From NCBI GenBank assembly GCA_012845835.1, contig JABAKD010000029.1, forward strand, positions 12,477,892 through 12,541,891: a stretch of 64,000 bases of DNA, given 5' to 3'. The position numbers were made by a program, and so were the translations under genes. Source of the DNA: Undaria pinnatifida (Eukaryota > Sar > Phaeophyceae > Laminariales > Alariaceae). Below the pieces are notes generated by a model. The model had not been told where the DNA came from, ran no database searches, and saw only the letters and a list, made by a program, of their open reading frames with translations. Below are positions 56,736 to 64,000 of this stretch, piece by piece. Each line of letters starts with the position of its first letter. Positions within the stretch are counted from its first letter, which is position 1.

Positions 56736-59700
56736 CGCCCAACGACTTAACTGGAACGAAAGCGGCACTCCCCGCCCCGACGGCCCAAGCGACCCATAGC
56801 TACCCCCGCTCTCCTCCCCGCCCGTGGTATCGTATGGCGGTGCACCTTTGCTCTCCTCCACGCCCCCCGACCCCGCATGCTGCTTGCCTCCGCCCCCCAG
56901 CTCACCAGATCCGTGCCCCTGCAGGAGCACCCGTTTCGCGTTCAGGGCCCGCCGGTTGGCCAGCAGTGACAGCAGCACATCCTCCCCCGCATGAGATAGG
57001 AGCCTCACCCCGTGGTCGAACGACGTCGCCTCCGGCAGCGGCGTAGAGACCGCTTCTTCCGGCACGCCTGAAAGCTGACGGCCCTCCGACCTGGTCCTTC
57101 CCGACACGCGCTCGCCGCCCCTCTCGCCCAGCATCCTCGTTGCATGTAGGGTGAGCGGAGTCGAATATCCTGCGGCGACCGGCGGCGGCTGCCCCCTTCT
57201 GTACGTCCGCGGGGCCGGTGTCGCCGCCGGTGACGGCGATGACGATGTCGTCGAGCCGGCGTCCTCGATGGAAGAGGGAGACCACTCCGGCATCGGCGAA
57301 CATGCGGCAGGCGGTGTGAGAGCGCTGGGCGAGTGCGCAGGCGGCGGACCGGCAGCAGCGGGCGGAATAGCAACCGGTCCGGGCGGCGGCGAGGTGTGAG
57401 CGCTGGGTGAGTGCGCGGACGGCGGTGATGACGATCGCAGCGGTGGTGGCGGCCAGGTGGCTGCTGCAGGCGGTGTACCTGCAGTAGCAGGCGGGTTCGA
57501 GCAAGTGGTGTGAGCGCTGGGTGAGTGCGCGGGCGGCGGACCGGCAGCGGCGGGCGGCATACCAGACGGTCCGGTCGGCGGCGAGGTGTGAGCGCTGGGT
57601 GAGTGCGCGGACGGCGGACCGGCAGCGGCAGGCGGCATAGCAGTCGGTCCGGGTGGCGGCGAGGTGTGAGCGCTGGGTGAGTGCGCGGGCGGTGGACCGG
57701 CAGCGGCGGGCGGCATAGCAGTCGGTCCGGGTGGCGGCGAGGTGTGAGCGCTGGGTGAGTGTGCGGGCAGCGGACCGGCAGCGGCGGGCGGCGTCGAGGC
57801 AATCTCGAATGACACCCCCGGAGGCGTGGGCGGTGCTGGCGCGGAAAGGGCAGCACTGAATCCCCCCCCCCCGACTGTGGCAGCGGCGCCCATGTAACGT
57901 TGAGTCGGATGGTGTAGAGGGAGTTGTTCGCCGATCCCCGAATGAAGCGGAGCCTTCCCGCCTTTTTTCACACTACGTGCGATGAAGAGCTGCAGGGGAG
58001 CTCCGCTGGCTTGAGCTGCGCCGGGAGCCGGAGAAGAGAGAGTTGTAGTAGCAGAGGTAGACGTGGCAGGAGACGTGCCCTCTTGCTGTTGTTGGAACTG
58101 CTGCTGCTGCTCGGGGGTCCCCGACTCCGCCGTCGGTGGTGGTGACCAGTGCCCCGCTGCTGCCCCCCACCCCGAGTACCCCATGTATTCGTTCTCGTAG
58201 GGATAATCTGCTGCAAAAGCGTGCCGCGGTGCGTTGGGAAATTTTCCAGGCGGCAAATTAGGCGAAAGATTCGGCGGCGAATTAGACGAAAAACTAGGCG
58301 GTGGCACCTGCCCGAATCCCTCGCCCCTGCCTCGACCGCGCCCGCCCGAAGGATGATGCCAGTTCTCGTGGCCACGTCCTCCGGGGTAGGTGTTCGCATA
58401 CCCGCCAGTCCCGGTTCCGTGTCCTGGCGGCGGCGTTCTCTGCTGCTCCGGCGGGTGGCCCCGACTCCAACGCGCACCCGAGTCGTTGGGGTACGGTTGA
58501 TGGTAGGTGTTCGCATACCCCCCAGGCCCGGGTCCGTGTCCTGGCGGCGGCGTTCTCTGCTGCTCCGGCGGGTGGCCCCGACTCCAACGCGCACCCGAGT
58601 CGTTTGGGTACGGTTGCTGTCGATATTTACCTTCCGCCCCGCGCCCTCCTCCGCGTCCGGCGTACGGCCCGAGTCCCCGCGACTGCAGGTATTCGTGGAA
58701 ATCACCGTAGTATCTGTCGAATTCTCGACGCATAACGATGCATTCGAGGGTGTTGTGGCCTTGCCCCTCGCCGTGGAGCGCGCAGTAGGTGTACGTTCGG
58801 TCGCGCTCTCCATACCCCCGATCACCAGCATTCCTCCCACCCCGGTCGCCCCGACCTACGCCGGCTGCGGTCAGGGCATGCCTTGTCTCCTCTCTCTCTT
58901 CTCCTGATCTCCCATTGCGCTCCAGCTCGTGAGCAGCTCTCCTGAGCAAATCTTCCATGGTACGACTCGAAAGATCGGGAAGGAGAAGCACGTGGTCACT
59001 ACAGAGCTTAAAAGATGGTAGCATTCTACGGGCAATATGTTTGCACATAGATGCGTCTGGTCGCTCATCCTAATGGCCTTTGCCCTACCGTAAAATGGCA
59101 TGATGCTCTCTCCCTCCTTCTGCCTCAGTTCGTTCCATTCATCCTCTACTATCTCCCTCTCATGTTCACTCTTGACAGCGTAGTGAGACTCAAACACCCT
59201 CCACGCTTCTTGGGGTGACCCCGCAGCAAAAATCATTTCTTGGACTGGTTGGGCTGTGATTTTTGCGATAAGTTGTGACCATAGCTTGAGCGACTTATCT
59301 ACTCTCTCCTTCCCAAAGTAACTCCTGAGTCGTGACAGGTCTACATCCGGAACCCCCACTGGTATCGATTCTCCCCTCAGTACGTCCATCAACCCTTCAG
59401 CCGAGACCCAGGAAAGAACAGAACCTCGGAAAACACGGAAAGTTGATCCAACACTTTGCCCGCTCTCAAACTTTCCAGACCAAGCAAGCATTTCATTTTT
59501 CTGACGGATTTCTATGGGTCTAGACTCGTACGTGCCTGCTGTTGGGGCGGTTGGCCCTCTCTCGTTGGTCATCTGCAGTACTTGGCGAAGGGCGTTGGCT
59601 AGGTCCGCGATCATGTTCGATGAAGTTGCTGATGGAGCTGCCGCTGCTGTTGTTTCATGATGTTGTTCATTGGCGGGGAAGGACTCGCGTCCCTCTCCTC

Positions 59701-59815
59701 CATGGTGTTGTACATTGGCGGAGGAGGACTCGCGTCCCTCTCCCCCGTTGCCTACTCCGCCGGGAGGGGTGCTCAATCTTTCCCCCGACGAAGGCCTTGT
59801 GTCGGTTCTCCTCAT
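56679..59815 (-). pseudogene. A6 gag, frameshifted, Pro-rich
   Basis: The N-terminal frame 59815-58871 (314 codons, MRRTDTRPSSGE) carries the copia Gag core (LAWSGKFESG, SPQEAWRVFESHY). Near 59050 the protein continues in another frame, 59048-56679 (789 codons). That frame has a knuckle-like YCALHGEGQGHNTLEC, two copies of a 39-residue unit with DSGARWSRGHPPEQQRTPPP (about 58395-58620), and five Pro/Ala-rich units of about 26 residues with PPAAAGPPPAHSPSAHTSPP (about 57350-57790). No protease motif is found. The frame shift may be a programmed shift or a lesion. I favour a lesion. Confidence 0.78.
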
Positions 59816-59869
59816 TGGCGCTTAGCAACGCACAACCCACTCGTTCGTTGAAGATCGTTGACGCTAGCG

Positions 59870-60362
59870 TGTGAAGTAGGTTGGTACGTGTGGCGCCCCG
59901 GTGGTGGTGTAGGTGGAGGAGAAAGGTGGCGTAATAGCCGGTGATCGGTAAACTACAAACTACTAAGGCGGGTGTGATAACCCGATTTACGTGTGTGGTG
60001 AAGCGTGATAGCTCAGGTGTGATAACCCGGAAATGGAACTCGGTGCTGTGGCGTGATAGCCGGGATGTAAATACACAGGCGTGGTAGCCGTGCAGTGGTG
60101 AAGGCGTGATAGCCCTTGCAATATAGATGGGTCGTGGTAGCCCTTGGCGTGGTAGCCGTAGAAGAGACACAGAGAAGACACAAGGAGAGGCAAATATAGA
60201 GTCGAAAAAGGAGTGATATTATTCGGGCACATAAAAACCCACAACACAAAATCCCGTTGTGGAGATCCATCCCACACATATACGAAACCCCCAAAATTCT
60301 CCGATCCATCTTTTCGACGGATTCTCGTTTGCAATCTGACAATGGAGTGAGTACGTCCAACA
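59870..60362 (-). repeat. A6 5' LTR
   Basis: 493 bp, with three transitions relative to the 3' LTR, followed by the AAGGG duplication. Confidence 0.92.
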
Positions 60363-60367
60363 AAGGG

Positions 60368-62880
60368 CGTAGACGAACTGCAGCCTTGCATGCCCGGTAG
60401 ATGCATCACCCGGTGGCGATTCAAACCTGGTATACTTGTGCATTACCATAGAGGACATTCAAGCCTGATATGATTATACCAGCATATATCATATAGCTGT
60501 AACTATACTGCACAGCAGTGATCATGTACAGGTAAGGGCCTTACCCAATAAGCAAGCATATCTTTTAACTTATATTGGCTTTTTGAGCTTGTGGAAAAGC
60601 TTATGTCCGACCGAGCATAGCCACCGTGCCAAATAGCTTATGTGCGAGCATAGCAAGGGAAATCGAGCTTATAAGGTGGGTATGCCTGCCTCCATTTCAG
60701 ATGTATATCTTCGTCTGGTTGTCTGGCAGCACGGTGGAGACGCCAAATGGGTGGCCGCACGGCAATAATGCAATTCTCGAGGCTTAATAACACCCATTGT
60801 CGGCTCTGTTTATCGCGATATTGGACGGTTCTACATAAGAACCACTTGAAAACGCACACACATGCACGCGCGCACGCCCACGCGCCCACGTGAGCACAAA
60901 AAAGCGGAGAGCGCAAGGGACGCAGCCGATCTTCCGATCTTTCGATCTTGCAGCGATGGCAACCGCTATTCTCAAGTACAACAGGGGGCGGGGAAAGTAG
61001 CATTGCGTCGTGCGGGGTGCGGGGGTACTGGGTAGTCCGCTGTGTTTGGCTAGCTCGCTAGCTCTGTTTTTGCTGTCGAGTTTCGAGTAGAGAGTTTAAG
61101 CAAGTTTTCCAATTGACATGGTGGGCAGTTTACGGTGGGCGGTGGTATGGAAAAGGCAGCAAGGCACTGCTGTGCGAACTGTGCTGTATATGGACACAAC
61201 ACAATAACACACAACAACATCAATCAGTAGTAGTATGATATACGTAAATATATGCATATGTACCATTTTGCTTTTTTTGCCTAGTCCGTCCCTTTTTCTC
61301 CGCCGGCGCAGAGTTTTTTGGTGTGCTTTCTTCTGCAATGCGATCAGACTACCCGTCGGTATATTATCAGCCGTGTGCCGGGCTCATGGGACGTCCGTGG
61401 CGCGAGCTATGGCCGCGGAAAGCCGCCGAGACTTGCTCTATTTTGCGGGGTATGAGACACTTCTGTCCCCGGGCAACCACACACTAGACGTATTTAAGCC
61501 TCGAGGTTAGGTCTTAAGTACTTCCAACTGGAAGAGCTAGGCCATTCGATATTTCGACCTTAAACGCATAAAAAAAACACCATATGTCTAAAACTCGAAA
61601 TAGTGGTCTCTTTCAGTACGCATAAAAAGAAAAGCAGAGGAAAGATCAAACTACTTGAAAATAGACTATGATATTTCTGCACTACTCCAGACGCAGATGG
61701 CAAGACGAGGATTTATGTCATGAGTCAGCACATGAGTGGGTGGAAACTTCGAGAAAGACCCTCCCCTGCCCATGCTGTGCGAGCTTGAACGGCCAAAACA
61801 AATAACTGGTGCCTGGCAAAAACATTGAGTGCTTCGTACTCCATACTCCCTTCATATGTAGGATACCTCGCAGGCGTCTGCCGCCTTCGGTGTGCCTCAG
61901 TGTGGCAGTCAGTACAGCAGCACAGCAGGACTGGCCCTCAACCCGGTTCAATTTCCACCCTCGAAATGTAGGCATCCGCGGGAAAGAGGCAACAGGGTTG
62001 TAAACTGCAGCAGCAGCTCCGGCCATGCGCTACGTCGGGCACAAAAACCAAACAAAAAAAATGTGTCATCGAAAAATTACAGCCTCTCAGGACGAGAGAG
62101 CAGGAGCACGAGCGCGCGACGAACTATGTCAGAGTCCCAGTTCTCTGACCGCAGAGAACGCCAGGGTAGGAGGAGTCTCGCGGGCGTTTTCCACCGGCTA
62201 GTTGTGCTGTAGTTGGGTTGGCTGTTGGAGTGCTGGTTGTCTGTGTGTTGTGCTGTGTTGTTCTGTTTTGTGGTGTGTTGTGTTGTGTGTGCGCTCGATC
62301 CTCGTGAATGAACAAGGACTCCTTTTCAAGTAATAGTACGTAGAGGCATGCCGCTCCACGAGAGTGGGTCGCCTCTGACCACCGCCAACGTTTCTGATCG
62401 TGTTGTACACGCAGGTTGATTAACCCGGGTTGGGGATACACCAAGCGGCTTGCTAGGTTGAGCGTTGCAATTACTGCGTGGGTGTTGTGCTGAGCTGCTG
62501 CTGCAGAGTGTATGATGTTTCCTCGAGCTTTTGTCGTCTGAAATGCTGTTGTTTGCTGGAAAATACTCGGAAAATTGCTTCAAATATGCACTTGGGCCAA
62601 AATGTGCCCAAGTGCATATTTTGGGAAAATCCACATCTCACCGTGGTCTGCCGTGGTCGTTAGGTCGGTAAAGTAGACCTATTTTTTAGACATTTAAAAC
62701 ACGATAGGGCTTAATTTGGTTTAGAACCTAAAATATAGGCATATCGTCAGGCTTAAATACGTCTACTACACACACGGTGGAACTTTAGTCCTCGCACGTA
62801 CATCGGGGTGGCATCAAAATGTATTTGCGAGAGAATTTTCCCGCACTGCTAGACGCGGGCGCGGTGTATATGTACCCGCT
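60368..62880. other. region without a confident gene
   Basis: Short frames only. A GT-rich stretch lies at about 62205-62300. The hairpin at 62582-62621 is listed separately. A plus-strand frame at 61235-61510 (91 codons) has a hydrophobic start but no recognised domain. Confidence 0.4.
62582..62621. other. perfect 16-bp inverted repeat with 8-nt loop
   Basis: Left arm 62582-62597 (AAATATGCACTTGGGC), loop 62598-62605, right arm 62606-62621 exactly complementary. It is not followed by a T-run. Role unknown: a structured RNA, cruciform or remnant of a small inverted-repeat element. Confidence 0.85.
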
Positions 62881-63054
62881 GCAACGACGTGAACTATGTC
62901 ATTACTGTGAGTTCTCCCTCACAATTGACACGGTGGTTACCATACAGCAGTAGCGAAACCTGTATAAAGAGATATAAAGTAGCAACACAACCCAAGCAAA
63001 AGTAACGATGTGCACACAACAGACCATATCGGCAACAAACATCGGTATAAACTG
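62881..63054 (+). repeat. duplicated 5' region of the OTU gene, upstream copy
   Basis: 174 bp matching 63280-63452 with a few differences, from CAACGACG to ATCGGTATAAACTG. It includes the TATA-like sequences and the first 16 codons. Its own frame (ATG 63008) ends at TAG 63104-63106 after 32 codons. Confidence 0.9.
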
Positions 63055-63360
63055 TCTACGATCACAGCAGCAGCAAGCAACCGCAGAGAGCGGCAATAAT
63101 ATATAGATCATAAAAAATCAAATTTTATTGAGAACGGGATTTTTTTCTGGATGGACCGAGGAGAATAAATACACCAGACCTTTACTCTCATCAAAAGAAC
63201 ATACACAGCGGTTTTACAATAGAGCACCACCAGCAAGCAGCACGTAGTCCATAGACTCTAAGAGTTTATTGCCATATGAGCAACGACGGGAACTATGTCA
63301 TTACTGTGAGTCTCCCTCACAATTGACACGGTGGTTACCATACAGCAGTAGCGAAACCTG

Positions 63361-63377
63361 TATAAAGAGATATAAAG
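63361..63377 (+). promoter_or_regulatory. possible TATA boxes upstream of the OTU gene
   Basis: TATAAAG occurs at 63361-63367 and 63371-63377, about 30-45 bp before the ATG at 63406. The same pair is in the duplicated copy. If functional, the leader would be very short. Confidence 0.35.
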
Positions 63378-63405
63378 TAGCAACACAACTCAAGCAAAAG
63401 TAACG

Positions 63406-64000
63406 ATGTGCACACAACAGACCATATCGGCAACAATCATCGGTATAAACTGCGCGCGGGGAAAAATACTGGGCACAGAAAACACACAACAAATTGACAC
63501 CAATGATTCCTCTAACAGCAGCGACAGCAGTACAAACCCATCAGACAGCGAAAATGATCAAGACAACAACAGCGGCAACAATAACAATTCTGGTCAATGG
63601 TCCATTATTCCCGAGATTGGTGATGGTGCATGTTTATTAAGATGTATCTCGCGTCGTGTGCACAACAACCCAGCTTTACATCACATCGTCCGTGCACATA
63701 TTATTGCCCACATCACAACCAATTTGTACACCGTTATCCCAGGATCAGGTTTCAACACTTTCCACGACAGCATCTTAGCTGGAGCAAATCAAGAACTTGT
63801 GGAAGTCGCTGGATCTCAACCTACTACATATTCGAGTGTTGAAGAGTATCTCCACTTCATGTCACAGCCTTACGCATATGCTACAAACGTAGAATTAATT
63901 GCTGCCACGCAGTTATACGGAGTGGACTTTCGAATAACTTATCACACCGAGCCTCAGCAATATCCCAACCCTCCTCCTCTGAATGTCTGTGATATCTTAT
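63406..64000 (+). CDS. OTU-like cysteine protease, 5' part (runs off the window)
   Basis: An open frame of 198 codons from ATG 63406 to the window edge without a stop. Residues about 1-65 are polar and low complexity (Asn, Ser, Asp). The OTU domain then begins: GDGACLLRC holds the catalytic Asp and Cys, with HHIVRAHIIAHI after it. The expected central helices follow, including TNVELIAATQLYGVDFRI, which in OTU proteases leads to the distal His (not reached here). OTU enzymes cleave ubiquitin or similar chains, and OTU domains also occur in transposon and viral polyproteins. Whether this is a host gene or part of an element cannot be told. The ATG was chosen because it follows the TATA-like pair and is within the duplicated segment. 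Confidence 0.72.
   Translation, partial: MCTQQTISATIIGINCARGKILGTENTQQIDTNDSSNSSDSSTNPSDSENDQDNNSGNNNNSGQWSIIPEIGDGACLLRCISRRVHNNPALHHIVRAHIIAHITTNLYTVIPGSGFNTFHDSILAGANQELVEVAGSQPTTYSSVEEYLHFMSQPYAYATNVELIAATQLYGVDFRITYHTEPQQYPNPPPLNVCDIL

Larger units (their letters stand above)
55071..60367 (-). mobile_element. copia-type LTR retrotransposon A6, young but internally deleted
   Basis: LTRs of 493 bp at 55076-55568 and 59870-60362 read TGTGAAGTAGG...GTCCAACA. The 5-bp target duplication AAGGG flanks them (55071-55075 and 60363-60367). I count three differences between the LTRs, all transitions. The sense strand is minus: gag (59815-56679) and then directly RNase H (56735-55861). Protease, integrase and most RT are missing. 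The polypurine tract GAGTAGGGGGGC (sense, 55569-55580) abuts the 3' LTR. The interior after the 5' LTR starts CGCTAGCGTC, with no tRNA primer match recognised. It must have moved using enzymes supplied in trans. Confidence 0.92.

Noticed and set aside
57151-58907. Long plus-strand ORFs over the A6 gag
   Set aside because: GC-rich antisense shadows of the gag extension.
1-64000. CRISPR arrays, rRNA genes, riboswitches, bacterial operons
   Set aside because: None seen. The repeats are tandem satellites or dispersed transposons, and coding style is eukaryotic.

Overview
This is eukaryotic DNA. It has no bacterial operons, ribosome-binding sites or rRNA. I see one spliced host-type gene with GT-AG borders, and almost everything else is transposable elements, their fragments and tandem repeats. 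The mixture (Ty1/copia-like and Ty3/gypsy-like LTR elements, a tyrosine-recombinase DIRS-type element, an APE-type LINE, SINE, MITE and TRIM-like elements, long C-rich tracts) resembles a repeat-rich algal genome. A stramenopile such as a brown alga is my best guess from the style of the LINE and DIRS proteins. That is inference, not proof.

Layout. 1-6818: a decayed LINE on the minus strand, split by an LTR element (A1, 181-3621) with a perfect 5-bp target duplication. 7106-8023: a very young, protein-less LTR element of TRIM type. 8283-18265: two related non-autonomous LTR elements (A2 plus, A3 minus) meeting tail to tail to form a roughly 10-kb imperfect inverted repeat. They carry later insertions: a SINE, a MITE and C-rich elements. 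19165-25075: more LTR fragments of the same family, a second SINE copy, a tRNA-like sequence and a GGGCC minisatellite. 26540-27420: a satellite with a unit of about 200 bp. 27719-31319: a broken gypsy-type element. 31671-38151: an old LTR element (B) holding a LINE fragment with about 450 bp of polypurine/polypyrimidine. 38459-41102: the last two exons of a probable single-pass membrane protein. 43968-47640: a broken DIRS-type element. 48676-52205: two satellites with dimeric higher-order structure. 53640-54990: C-rich tandem units. 55071-60367: a recent but defective copia-type element. 63406-64000: the start of an OTU-fold cysteine protease gene with a duplicated 5' region, running off the window.

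How the pieces relate. A1 to A5 share LTR sequence, a conserved putative primer-binding site and gag remnants, so they are one family that probably depends on enzymes encoded elsewhere. The TRIM and the 55-60 kb element have nearly identical LTRs but no complete enzymes, so active partners probably existed recently. The only sequences I would call host or possibly functional genes are the membrane protein at 38.4-41.1 kb and, less surely, the OTU gene at the right edge. Element boundaries were found by eye from terminal repeats and target duplications. Protein calls rest on visible motifs.
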